Assembly: GCF_039526245.1 (NCBI RefSeq)
Contig: NZ_BAAAIV010000005.1
Location: 243,959-307,958, forward strand
DNA: 64,000 bases
Reading direction: 5' to 3'
Source of the DNA: Arthrobacter_H rhombi
GTDB lineage: Bacteria > Actinomycetota > Actinomycetes > Actinomycetales > Micrococcaceae
In this document: piece after piece, positions 51,869-61,464 of the stretch
Layout: every line of letters begins with the position of its first letter
Numbering within the stretch: the stretch's first letter is position 1
The notes under the pieces: generated by a model
Databases searched by the model: none
The model's input: the letters and a program-made list of their open reading frames with translations, nothing else
Told to the model about the DNA's origin: nothing
Program-made: the position numbers and the translations under genes

Positions 51869-52501
51869 TCAGCGGATCGAGGAGATCCCGGTGCGCGCCA
51901 TGGCGTCGGCGTAGGCGGCCTGCATCTGATCCAGGTGGCCCTGCTGGCGCTCGGCGGAGCCGGCGAAGGCGCGGCCGTCGAGGGACTTGACCTTGTAGGT
52001 CTTGAAGCCGCGGCGCCACAGCAAGGGGTTCTGCGTCTTGGTCAGCTGGTCAGCCAGGCGGTGGGCCTCGGTGCCGTGGGCCACCAGGACGGAGGCGCGC
52101 GGGACGAGCTTGAGCATGCGCAGCAGCGGCTTCAGGCCGGAGGTGATCTGTGCCGGCTCGAAGCGTCCGTTGGCCTCGCCGTCGGTGTGCCACGGGGAGA
52201 CGTTCCAGGGGAGCACGTATTCCGGGCGCAGGCCCAGCTGCCACTGCAGCCCGACCATGCGGGTGGCGGCGTCGGCGTCACCGGGCGTGATGAAACCGCT
52301 GGGATCGGCGGTTCCGATGTTGGAGAACAGGGAGATGATCTTGACCTGGTCCACATCATGCTGCGGGTCGACGTAGCTGACGGAGCTGCCGGGGCGGAGC
52401 AGGGCGGTCTCGTCAAGGAGCCGGTTCACGGGGGCGATCTGCTCCTCGTAGCGGCGCTCGAACAGCAGTTCGGTGGAAAGTTCCGTGGCAGATGCGGTCA
52501 T
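51869..52501 (-). CDS. uracil-DNA glycosylase superfamily-like protein
   Basis: A 210-residue protein. The pattern VDPQHDVDQVKIISLFSNIG with RPEYVLPWNVSPWH and VLVAHGTEAHRLAD resembles actinobacterial proteins grouped with the UDG superfamily, but the classical GQDPYH or GEAPG motif is not clear. Repair activity is therefore only possible. It is divergent from a (p)ppGpp synthetase, with an inverted repeat between them. Confidence 0.6.
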   Translation of the reverse strand: MTASATELSTELLFERRYEEQIAPVNRLLDETALLRPGSSVSYVDPQHDVDQVKIISLFSNIGTADPSGFITPGDADAATRMVGLQWQLGLRPEYVLPWNVSPWHTDGEANGRFEPAQITSGLKPLLRMLKLVPRASVLVAHGTEAHRLADQLTKTQNPLLWRRGFKTYKVKSLDGRAFAGSAERQQGHLDQMQAAYADAMARTGISSIR

Positions 52502-52593
52502 GAAAGGGTGCTTCTCCTGGGGGTTGCTGCTGGTTGCGGATCGCTGGTCCGCAGATGATGTCCGGCAGGGCGGGGTCGGGCCCCTACGGTGCC

Positions 52594-52647
52594 GAGGTAA
52601 ACGGGAAATGCGGCTGGAATCGCCGTCGTATGTCTTCAGTTTACCTC
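52594..52647. promoter_or_regulatory. widely spaced inverted repeat between divergent genes
   Basis: GAGGTAAAC (52594-52602) and GTTTACCTC (52639-52647) are perfect 9-bp inverted copies, 45 bp centre to centre, in the 257-bp divergent region. This could be a pair of operator half-sites for each promoter or an RNA stem; no regulator is identified. Confidence 0.4.
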
Positions 52648-52758
52648 CCGGCCACCCGCAACACGCCGTGCGGCGGTCTCCGATCCGCGGTGATCCTCGG
52701 CACGACGGCGGTTGGTAGGGTGTGAGCGGTACACATCGCGGCGAGGAAACGGGGCATC

Positions 52759-53874
52759 GTGGGAGCAGTTTTCGATCGACTGGACGAGCGGCTCAAACCC
52801 CAGGTGGAGGAGTCGGCCCGCCAGTACGAGCAGGTCCGACCGCAGCTCGAGGCAGTGACCGAGGACGTCACCACGCGCATCCGTTCGATCTTCGCCGACG
52901 CCGAGCTGCAGCCGCTGTTCATCACCGGACGCACCAAGACGGTCGACTCGTTCCGCGACAAGGCCTCGCGCATGCTCGAACCCGACGAACCCGGCGGGGA
53001 TCCGCAGCTGGAGTTCCCCCACCCGATGCGCGACCTGCACGATCTGGTGGGGGTACGCGTCATCGTCGCCCTGCCGCATGAGGTCCGGGACGCCGCCGGG
53101 CTGATCAAGCGCCGACGCAACGAATTCGACGTCCGCTCCGACCGGGAGAAGGACATCGGTTCGGTCGAATCCGGCACCTACGGCTACTCCAGCCGCCACC
53201 TGAACCTGCGCACCCGGCAGAACGAGGTGGTGCGCAGCTACCAGGAGACGCTCGGGGACAACGTCAGGGAGACCGGCAACTACATCTTCGAGACGCAGAT
53301 CCGCACCATCCTGGCCCACGCGTGGAGCGAGATCGAGCACGACATCCGCTTCAAGAAGGTCGACCCGCGCGCGTGGAGCCCCTATCTGGACCGCCAGTTC
53401 ACCGCCACTGCGGCGATGCTCGAGGCGGTGGAATCGACGTTCGAGGAACTGCATGACCGCTACCTGGCGGTCACCGGCTACTGGGATGCCGAGGGTGAAG
53501 GCGCCGTTGGCCTGGACCCGGACCGCATCCGCGAGGTCTGGCAGACGCTGCTGCCGCATGTGGACCGCAAGTCCGACGACGACTGGGGCTGGGCCGCGGA
53601 GCTGCTCGCCGCCCATGAGCTGAAGACGACGACGGAGCTCGCCGGGCTGCTCGACGCCGATGCCATCACCGAGGTGCGCAAGGCCCTGGACCACCGCTAC
53701 TCGCCCGGGCCCGACCGGCTGCTGGACGACGTGCTGCTCTGGCGTTTCGGCCGCTCGCACATCGAGCTGACCGCCGGCAAGGACCGCCAACGCCAGGAGA
53801 GCCTGCGCCGCCGGCTGTCCCAGATGGAAACCTACCGGGCGGCAAAGACCCCCGGCCCCACCGCCACGCCCTGA
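52759..53874 (+). CDS. RelA/SpoT-domain (p)ppGpp synthetase, small form
   Basis: A 371-residue protein with a RelA_SpoT nucleotidyltransferase domain in residues 40-215: FITGRTKTVDSFRDKASRM, DLHDLVGVRVIVALP, YGYSSRHLNL and FETQIRTILAHAWSEIEHD. The HD hydrolase, TGS and ACT domains of full RelA are absent, so it is a stand-alone synthetase. The C-terminal 150 residues are helical and unrecognised. Start GTG 52759 is preceded by GAGGAAACGGGG. It probably makes (p)ppGpp or a related alarmone in the cytoplasm. Confidence 0.88.
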   Translation: MGAVFDRLDERLKPQVEESARQYEQVRPQLEAVTEDVTTRIRSIFADAELQPLFITGRTKTVDSFRDKASRMLEPDEPGGDPQLEFPHPMRDLHDLVGVRVIVALPHEVRDAAGLIKRRRNEFDVRSDREKDIGSVESGTYGYSSRHLNLRTRQNEVVRSYQETLGDNVRETGNYIFETQIRTILAHAWSEIEHDIRFKKVDPRAWSPYLDRQFTATAAMLEAVESTFEELHDRYLAVTGYWDAEGEGAVGLDPDRIREVWQTLLPHVDRKSDDDWGWAAELLAAHELKTTTELAGLLDADAITEVRKALDHRYSPGPDRLLDDVLLWRFGRSHIELTAGKDRQRQESLRRRLSQMETYRAAKTPGPTATP

Positions 53875-53932
53875 GGCGCCGCGGGGGACCGGGGGTCCCG
53901 ACAGGTGCTGCTGCCGGTGATCCTGCGGATGT

Positions 53933-54559
53933 CTAGACGGTGGTGGTGGCCACGTCGTAGTCCAGGCGCGGCAGGCGCGGGAACCAGGGGTTCTCGCCGG
54001 GCTTGCCGATGTTCACGACCATGAACGTCTTCTGGCTGGTACCCGCGTGGAAATCCTCGTCGACGCCTGCCGCGTCGAAACCACCCATGGGCCCGGCGTG
54101 CAGGCCCACGGCGCGGACGGCCATGATGAAGTAGCCGGACTGGATGTGGGCGTTGTTGTTCGCCACCGCCTCGCGCATGCCCGCCTGCTCCTCGCCGTCG
54201 AACATCGACTTGCGTTCGGCGGCGTGCGGGAAGAACGTGCCGAAGTGCTCGTGCCAATCGGCATCGAAGCTCAGCACGGCGACCAGCGGGGCGGTCAGCG
54301 TCTTCTGCCGGTTGGTCTCCGCCATGCGGTTCGCCAGCTTCTCGCGTGCCTCGGCAGACCGGACCCAGGTGATGCGCATCGGCTGGTTGTTCATCATCGT
54401 CGGGCCCATCTTGGTGAGCTCGTAGATCGCCTGGGCGGTCTCCTCGCTGACCGGCTCATCCGAGAACGTGTTGGCGGTGCGCGCCTCGAAGAAGAGGGCA
54501 TCGGCCGTGGTGGCGTCGATGGCCAGCTCGTGGTCCAGATCGGGAAGCGTTGCGGTCAT
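53933..54559 (-). CDS. nitroreductase family protein (RutE-like)
   Basis: A 208-residue FMN-dependent oxidoreductase. The pattern ELTKMGPTMMNNQPMRITWV, HIQSGYFIMAVRAVGLHAGPMGGFD is that of RutE/HadB malonic-semialdehyde reductases, although no pyrimidine-degradation genes are near. GGAAGGA precedes ATG 54559; an in-frame start at 54589 is less likely. Two palindromes lie 20-45 bp upstream. Confidence 0.9.
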   Translation of the reverse strand: MTATLPDLDHELAIDATTADALFFEARTANTFSDEPVSEETAQAIYELTKMGPTMMNNQPMRITWVRSAEAREKLANRMAETNRQKTLTAPLVAVLSFDADWHEHFGTFFPHAAERKSMFDGEEQAGMREAVANNNAHIQSGYFIMAVRAVGLHAGPMGGFDAAGVDEDFHAGTSQKTFMVVNIGKPGENPWFPRLPRLDYDVATTTV

Positions 54560-54578
54560 GGGTGGTCCTTCCAAAGTG

Positions 54579-54604
54579 ACGTGGTCCACGTGCCTGCACG
54601 TGCA
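54579..54604. promoter_or_regulatory. palindrome pair upstream of the nitroreductase
   Basis: ACGTGGTCCACGT (54579-54591) and TGCACGTGCA (54595-54604) are both perfect inverted repeats, spaced 14 bp centre to centre, just upstream of the start at 54559. Likely operator(s) for an unlinked regulator (inference). Confidence 0.5.
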
Positions 54605-54692
54605 CCGTCAGGTGATTGCTGTGTCGTCTGGGCCAACAGGTCCATGCGTCTGCATATTTCCCAACAGTGGTGTGCGCTTCGTCACGCCGGGC

Positions 54693-55382
54693 TCAGGAGC
54701 CGGGTAGTTCGACCCGCAGGCGGGCTCCGCCGGCGCCCGCCGTCACGGTGGTGCCGGCCAGTGTGGTGACGATCCGCGAGGCAGCCAGCGCATCGGCGTC
54801 GTACGTTCCGGCAATACCCAGCGTCCACGCACCCGCGGCGTTGCCGGCCTGGACCCCGGCCGGGGCGTCCTCGAAGACGATGCTCCGGCGCGGATCCACG
54901 CCCAGTGCCGCGGCGGCCGTCAGATAGCCCTCCGGATCGGGTTTGCCGCGGGTGACCGAATCGGCGGTGACCAGCACTGCGGGGGCCTCGATGCCGACCA
55001 GGGCCAGGCGCACTGCTGCCAGTTCGGCGGTGCACGAGGTGACGATCGCCCAGCCGTCGGCCGGCAGGGCCGCCAGCAGCTCCGCGACCCCGTCCTTGAT
55101 GGTGATGCCCTCGGTCTGGGCGACTTCCAGACGCTCGATGAGCTCCAGCGCCTCAGCCCGGCGGGCCGGCTCCACCCGGTCGGCGACGACATCGCGCGCC
55201 GGGACGCCATGGGGGTGTTGCCCGTGGTCGCCGAGCCCCAGCCGCTGCGACCACTGCTGCCAGCAGATCTCCGTGGCCCGGGTCGAATCGATCAGGGTGC
55301 CGTCCAGGTCGAAGAGCAGGGCGTCGGCGTCGAGGTACCGGGCGTCGGTGGTGCGGGGTGCGGGGGAGGTGCTGGTGTCCAT
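54693..55382 (-). CDS. HAD-superfamily sugar phosphatase
   Basis: A 229-residue HAD of subfamily IA. Motif I is LLFDLDGTLIDST, the cap domain follows, then AIVTSCTAELA (II), RGKPDPEGYL (III) and IVFEDAPAGVQAG (IV). It resembles glycerol-3-phosphate or sugar phosphatases (GPP/YfbT). ATG 55382 is supported by TAGGGT 7 nt upstream (55395-55390), a leaderless arrangement. It is divergent from an aldo/keto reductase. Confidence 0.92.
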   Translation of the reverse strand: MDTSTSPAPRTTDARYLDADALLFDLDGTLIDSTRATEICWQQWSQRLGLGDHGQHPHGVPARDVVADRVEPARRAEALELIERLEVAQTEGITIKDGVAELLAALPADGWAIVTSCTAELAAVRLALVGIEAPAVLVTADSVTRGKPDPEGYLTAAAALGVDPRRSIVFEDAPAGVQAGNAAGAWTLGIAGTYDADALAASRIVTTLAGTTVTAGAGGARLRVELPGS

Positions 55383-55453
55383 GCATTCCACCCTATCGAG
55401 GATGCCCGCCACGGATCCGCCCACGATCGGGTCCGGCACGTTAGCATGAGGGA

Positions 55454-56293
55454 ATGTCAGAGAACCCAGCAGCAGTTCCCGTCAAAAAGCTCGCCAATGG
55501 TGCCGAGATCCCGATGATCGGACTGGGCACCTGGCCCATGGACGATACCGAAGCCGGCGCGGCCGTGCTGCACGCGTTCGAGGCCGGCTACCGGCTGATC
55601 GACACCGCGGAGAACTACCGCAACGAAGAGGGGGTCGGGCAGGCGATCGCGCGTTCGCCGCTGGCGCGTAGCGAGCTGTTCGTGACCACCAAGCTCAACG
55701 CCGAGTGGCACTCCTTCGAGGGGGTACGCACCGCCTGGCGCCACTCGATCGAGCGCCTGGGCCTGGACTACATCGACCTGCTGCTCATCCACTGGCCCAA
55801 TCCGGCCCAGGGCACCTACGTCGAGGCCTACAAGGGCCTGGCCAAACTGCTCTCCAAGGGCAAGGTCCGGGCGATCGGCACCTCCAACTTCACGCAGGCC
55901 CAGCTCACCGAACTCATCGACGCCACCGGGGTGGTGCCCGACGTCAACCAGATCCAGCACTCCCCGCTGTGGATGCGCGCCGATGACATTGCCTTCCACG
56001 AGCGGCACGGCATCCTGACCCAGGCCTGGAGCCCGTTGGGCCGCGGAGCCGTCCTGGACGCCGAGCCGGTCACCGCCGCGGCGTCCGCCCACGGGGTCAC
56101 CGCGGCCCAGGTGGTGCTGCGCTGGAACCTGCAGCATGGGGCTTCCCCGATTCCGAAGTCCACGGATCCGCAACGCCAGGCCTCCAACCTCGACGTGTTC
56201 TCCTTCGAGCTCGATGCCGGGCAGATGGCGGCCATCGACGCGCTGGATGGCACCGGACCGGCCCCGGCCGATCCGATGACCTTCGGCCACTGA
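55454..56293 (+). CDS. aldo/keto reductase (AKR5, 2,5-diketogluconate reductase-like)
   Basis: A 279-residue NADPH oxidoreductase. The signature DTAENYRNEEGVGQAI holds the catalytic Asp/Tyr, with VTTKLNAEW (Lys), LLLIHWPNP (His) and SNFTQAQL. The C-terminal PIPKSTDPQRQASNL binds the cofactor phosphate. TAGCAT at 55442-55447 is 6 nt before the ATG; GAGGGA in between could also serve as a weak ribosome site. The next gene follows at 44 bp. Confidence 0.93.
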   Translation: MSENPAAVPVKKLANGAEIPMIGLGTWPMDDTEAGAAVLHAFEAGYRLIDTAENYRNEEGVGQAIARSPLARSELFVTTKLNAEWHSFEGVRTAWRHSIERLGLDYIDLLLIHWPNPAQGTYVEAYKGLAKLLSKGKVRAIGTSNFTQAQLTELIDATGVVPDVNQIQHSPLWMRADDIAFHERHGILTQAWSPLGRGAVLDAEPVTAAASAHGVTAAQVVLRWNLQHGASPIPKSTDPQRQASNLDVFSFELDAGQMAAIDALDGTGPAPADPMTFGH

Positions 56294-56337
56294 ACCCCAC
56301 CAGCCCACCCCTCTACCGCCACCCCAGGAGTACATCC

Positions 56338-56997
56338 ATGAAGATCGTCGTCATCGGCGGCCACGGCCAGGTCGCCCTGCTGCTGGCCCGCGAGCTCTCC
56401 GGACGCGGGGACCAGGTCACCTCGGTCATCCGCAACCCGGACCACGAGGCAGATGTGCGTGCCGCCGGCGCCTCCGCGCTGGTCCTGGACATCGAGCAGG
56501 CCCACGGGCCGGAACTGGAGCCGGCGTTGGCCGGCGCCGACGCAGTGGTCTTCAGCGCCGGTGCCGGAGGTGGTGACGCCGATCGGACCTACGCCGTGGA
56601 CCGCGACGCGGCCATCCGCATCATGAACGCCTCGCTGGCCGTCGGGGTGCAGCGATTCATCATGGTCTCGTTTGCGACGGCCGATACGCAGTACCTGACG
56701 TCGCTGGACGACCCGTTCTATCCGTACCAGGCCGCGAAGATCGCCGCCGATGAGCACCTGCGCAAGTCGGCACTGGACTGGACGGTGCTGGGTCCCGGTC
56801 GGTTGACCGGGGAGCCGGCCACCGGGAAGATCACTCCGCTGGAGCACCCGATCACCGGGGACACGCCGACCTCGCGGGCCAACGTCGCCCTGGCCATCGC
56901 CGAGGCCCTCGCGCAGCCGGCAACGATCGGCGCGACGCTGGACTTCTGCGATGGCAACGTGCCGATCGCCGAGTGGTTCGCCCGCGGCGGCCACTGA
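56338..56997 (+). CDS. NAD(P)H-binding SDR-like protein
   Basis: A 219-residue atypical short-chain dehydrogenase of the NAD(P)H-binding (YwnB/YhfK-like) type. The Rossmann motif is MKIVVIGGHGQVALLLA, with VFSAGAGGGDADRT and YPYQAAKIAADEHL. AGGAG precedes ATG 56338. It probably acts on a small substrate or senses NADPH. It is co-directional with the aldo/keto reductase and ends 25 bp before an assembly gap. Confidence 0.9.
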   Translation: MKIVVIGGHGQVALLLARELSGRGDQVTSVIRNPDHEADVRAAGASALVLDIEQAHGPELEPALAGADAVVFSAGAGGGDADRTYAVDRDAAIRIMNASLAVGVQRFIMVSFATADTQYLTSLDDPFYPYQAAKIAADEHLRKSALDWTVLGPGRLTGEPATGKITPLEHPITGDTPTSRANVALAIAEALAQPATIGATLDFCDGNVPIAEWFARGGH

Positions 56998-57022
56998 GAT
57001 CGGCGACGCGGCCCCCGGCACC

Positions 57023-57048
57023 NNNNNNNNNNNNNNNNNNNNNNNNNN
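57023..57048. other. assembly gap (26 N)
   Basis: Unresolved bases between the 3' ends of two convergent genes; probably a terminator hairpin that was hard to assemble (inference). Confidence 0.99.
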
Positions 57049-57059
57049 GAGTGTCCGGT

Positions 57060-58322
57060 TCAGCGGGCGCGGGCACTCATGGCGCGCGGTGTCACCAGCA
57101 GCGCGATCAGGAGCATCGCGGCGACCACGTAGAAGGCGTCGAGGATGCCCAGGTGCTCGCCGATGAACCCGAGGATCGGGGGACCGACCAGGAACGCCGT
57201 GTACCCGAAGATCGAGACGATGGACACCCTGCGTGCTGCATTGGTGGGGTGGTCCGCCGCGGCGGATACCCCGACCGGGAAGCCCAGCGAGCCGCCGAGC
57301 CCCCAGAGGGCCGCGGCGCAGAAGGCGGTCCAGTGCTCGTTGGTCAGGATGAAGACCATGATGCCCACGAATCCGAGGGAACCCATCACCGTGAGCGTCA
57401 GCCGCCGCCCCAGCCGGTCGATGAGCGGGCCTCCCGTGGCCCGCCCCAGCGTCATCGCGGCGACGAACGTGCCATAGACCAGGGCGCCGCCGGCGTTGTT
57501 GAATCCGTGGCCGTCGACCGCGGCAAGGGGAAGCCAGTCATTGGCCGCACCTTCCACGAAGGCCATGCCAATGACCATCAGGCCCAAAAAGAGTAGCTGG
57601 GGTTCGGTGGCCATGCGCAGTGATTCGCGCAGGTGGGCCACGATGCCGCTGCGTCTGCCGGCCGGGGACGACGCGGTGGTTTCGGTTCGGGCAGAGCCCG
57701 GCCCCGCCGTCGTACCCGGCATGTGCGGCTCTGGTGGGGGGATGAAGCGGACGGCCACGGCGCCCGTGAGGCCGATGGCCACCGCGGCCACGGCGAAGTG
57801 GAGGCCGATCGGCACGTGGAAGCGAGCCGCAGCGGCGCCGAGTAGCGCGCCGAGGATGGTCCCGAGGCTGAAGTAGGCGTGCATCAGCGGCAGCAGGGTA
57901 CGCCGGGCCGCCTTTTCCACGCCCGCACCTTCGACGTTCATGACCACGTCGGTGATGCTGTAGAAGAACCCGAACAGGAACAGCGTGGCAGTTGAGAGCG
58001 GGAGCGATTCCAGTGTGCCGGCGGCGAGCCCTAGCAGGGCGGTGGTCCCGGCCATGGCCAGCAGTGAGAAGAGCAGCGCCCTGCGGGTGCCGACGCGGGC
58101 CATGTAGGTCGGGGCGATGGCCAGCCCGGCGATGGATCCGATGGCCAGGCCGAAGAGCATGAGCCCGACCGTTTCGGTGCTGAGTTCCATCCCGTCGCGG
58201 ACTGCGGGGATGCGCGAGACCCAGGAAGCGAAACCGAGGCCGGAGAGGCCAAAGACGACGAAGACCGCGTTACGCCATACGGCGAGGCTGCCGCGCGTCG
58301 CCGCGGACTGCGTGGTGGACAA
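57060..58322 (-). CDS. MFS permease (YbjJ-like)
   Basis: A 420-residue transporter with 12 helices. The N-terminal FGLSGLGFASWVSRIPAVRDG is typical of the YbjJ group, followed by YSITDVVMNVEGAGVE and MHAYFSLGTILGALLG. The long loop between helices 6 and 7 is Pro/Ser-rich. The substrate is unknown. The start is TTG 58322 behind AGGAGAA. A structured RNA precedes it. Confidence 0.9.
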   Translation of the reverse strand: MSTTQSAATRGSLAVWRNAVFVVFGLSGLGFASWVSRIPAVRDGMELSTETVGLMLFGLAIGSIAGLAIAPTYMARVGTRRALLFSLLAMAGTTALLGLAAGTLESLPLSTATLFLFGFFYSITDVVMNVEGAGVEKAARRTLLPLMHAYFSLGTILGALLGAAAARFHVPIGLHFAVAAVAIGLTGAVAVRFIPPPEPHMPGTTAGPGSARTETTASSPAGRRSGIVAHLRESLRMATEPQLLFLGLMVIGMAFVEGAANDWLPLAAVDGHGFNNAGGALVYGTFVAAMTLGRATGGPLIDRLGRRLTLTVMGSLGFVGIMVFILTNEHWTAFCAAALWGLGGSLGFPVGVSAAADHPTNAARRVSIVSIFGYTAFLVGPPILGFIGEHLGILDAFYVVAAMLLIALLVTPRAMSARAR

Positions 58323-58362
58323 CTGGTTCTTCTCCTACGGGTGAGGGGGGTGGGGTGCGAAA

Positions 58363-58443
58363 CATCGGAGACAGGAGCGCCCGGTGAGGATCCCCCTCCA
58401 AGTACCGCGCCGCTCCTCTGCTTGCTCCGATGACCCCAGTCTA
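58363..58443 (-). ncRNA. structured 5' leader RNA of the MFS permease gene
   Basis: On the minus strand TAGACT (58443-58438) is a -10 hexamer, and the transcript would begin within a few nt of a compact fold. P1 pairs CATCGGAG (58432-58425) with CTCCGATG (58370-58363), P2 pairs AGGAGCG (58417-58411) with CGCTCCT (58379-58373), and an inner GAGG/CCTC hairpin caps it. An asymmetric 7/2-nt internal loop separates P1 and P2. The fold ends 40 nt before the TTG. It resembles a riboswitch-sized element but matches no class I know. Confidence 0.5.
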
Positions 58444-58727
58444 GTGTGGTTTATGCCGATGGTGGACTTTTCGGCTGGTTTTCGCCCGGTGTCCCCGCCG
58501 GCGCGGGACAGTCCGCCCAGGTCAGCGCGCCCATTGCGCCTTTTTCGGAAGCGGGGATGCGTGGTTCCCCGGCTACGGGGCCACCGCCGAATCCGGAGCA
58601 TGCCCGGCAATCTGTCCGGCAGCCAGCGCGGCGATCTGGTCGCGGGGGAGGGCGGCTGCAGGGGAGGCCGGGCGATGCCCAGATCCTCGCCGGCCGGAAA
58701 AGCTGTCCAGCGACACAGGCGACTGAG
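58444..58727. other. intergenic region between the MFS leader and tRNA-Arg
   Basis: About 280 bp. A minus-strand frame ending at 58573 (last residues about DQIAALAAGQIAGHAPDSAVAP) runs back to the tRNA with no ATG or ribosome site; it could be a gene remnant. The plus strand contains no credible start. I see no attachment-site repeat of the tRNA 3' end. Confidence 0.45.
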
Positions 58728-58804
58728 TGGTGCCCCCGGCGCGATTCGAACGCGCGACCGACAGATTAGAAGGCTGTTGCTCTATCCAGCTGAGCTACGG
58801 GGGC
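58728..58804 (-). tRNA. tRNA-Arg (TCT)
   Basis: Minus-strand cloverleaf: acceptor GCCCCCG/CGGGGGC, D arm GCTCAGCTGGATAGAGC, anticodon loop CTTCTAA (TCT, reads AGA), T loop TTCGAAT and an encoded CCA. The closing pair of the anticodon stem is C-T, a mismatch; the other four pairs are regular. Confidence 0.94.
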
Positions 58805-59039
58805 CGAAGCCCCGCGGGGCAACAACAGGAATCATTCTAGCGAGAGGAGACGTCGACGCCACATCGGGCCTTCGGCCCCCCCCCCTTGGGTCGACCCCCT
58901 CACAGGAGGCCGACATGGGGTTCGTGGGCGGTGCTGTCCACCATCGCACCGGCCGGCTGCCGCCACGCGGTGCCGAGCCGGGACGCTGATGGTGCGGGAC
59001 GACGACGTTCCGCGATGGATACCAGTCTTGGAGGACACC

Positions 59040-59567
59040 ATGAGAGACGCGAACAACTTCATCACCGTGGTCGGCAACGTCGGCACCGACCCGATCACGC
59101 GGACGCACGCCAACAACTTCCAGGTCACGCAGTTCCGGGTGGGAACCGATAACCGGGGCAAAAACGCCCAAACGGGTGAGTGGGAGAACAAGAGCACCAA
59201 CTGGTACACCATCAAGGTCTTCAACCAGCTGGGACTGAACGCGGCGGCGTCGATCCGCAAGGGCCAACGCGTCTTCGTCGGCGGGTACGCCAAGATCGAC
59301 CAGTTCACGCGGGAAGATGGCAGCACCGGGGTGGGTATCGACATCGAGGCGCAGTTCGTTGGACACGATCTGAAGTTCGGCACAGCGGAATTCCACCGTC
59401 TCCCACAGCTGCTCTCACGCGTCGACGATGAGGTGCGCGTGAGTGGCTTCGCGGTCGATGGGGAGGAATTCGACGGCGGGGACGGTGAGGATCGGAGCAG
59501 TGCCGACGCTGGTGAAACCGATGCTGATGTCGGCCGGGAATCCGATCACCGGTACCTGGCTGGGTGA
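59040..59567 (+). CDS. ssb: single-stranded DNA-binding protein (OB fold)
   Basis: A 175-residue protein. Residues 5-115 are an SSB OB fold: NNFITVVGNVGTDP, then FRVGTD and STNWYTIKVFNQLGLNAAASIRKGQRVFVGG. The C-terminal 55 residues are acidic (GEEFDGGDGEDRSSADAGETD) but end in HRYLAG instead of the DDDIPF-like tip that recruits repair proteins. It is therefore probably an accessory SSB, not the replicative one. GGAGG precedes ATG 59040. It follows tRNA-Arg and a C10 run. Confidence 0.85.
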   Translation: MRDANNFITVVGNVGTDPITRTHANNFQVTQFRVGTDNRGKNAQTGEWENKSTNWYTIKVFNQLGLNAAASIRKGQRVFVGGYAKIDQFTREDGSTGVGIDIEAQFVGHDLKFGTAEFHRLPQLLSRVDDEVRVSGFAVDGEEFDGGDGEDRSSADAGETDADVGRESDHRYLAG

Positions 59568-59661
59568 AGGAATGCCGCCGGCCCCCCTCCAGCAAGTGGA
59601 CGCCCGGCTGGAGCCCACCCCAAATAGGGATTTGGCACCTGAAACGACTAGCCTAGTGGGC

Positions 59662-61344
<1,683 letters not shown>

Positions 61345-61358
61345 CGGCAGCCGGACCA

Positions 61359-61404
61359 ACAACAGCGCCCCTGCGGACCGAGAGGTCTGCAGGGGCGCTG
61401 TTGT
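61359..61404 (+). terminator. terminator after ettA
   Basis: A long inverted repeat (ACAACAGCGCCCCTGC at 61359-61374 with GCAGGGGCGCTGTTGT at 61389-61404, and inner GGACC/GGTCT pairing) lies 15 bp after the ettA stop. It probably also serves the convergent tesB. Confidence 0.88.
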
Positions 61405-61464
61405 CATTCAGTGGGGCATCGGGTGGGAGGACCGCTGGAGCCCGGCGCCGCCGTCGTGCGCTGT

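Noticed and set aside
51869..52501. Firm call as an active uracil-DNA glycosylase
   Set aside because: No clear GQDPYH or GEAPG motif; kept only as a superfamily-level resemblance.
58728..58804. tRNA-Arg as an attachment site for an integrated element
   Set aside because: No integrase gene and no direct repeat of the tRNA 3' end were found in the window.
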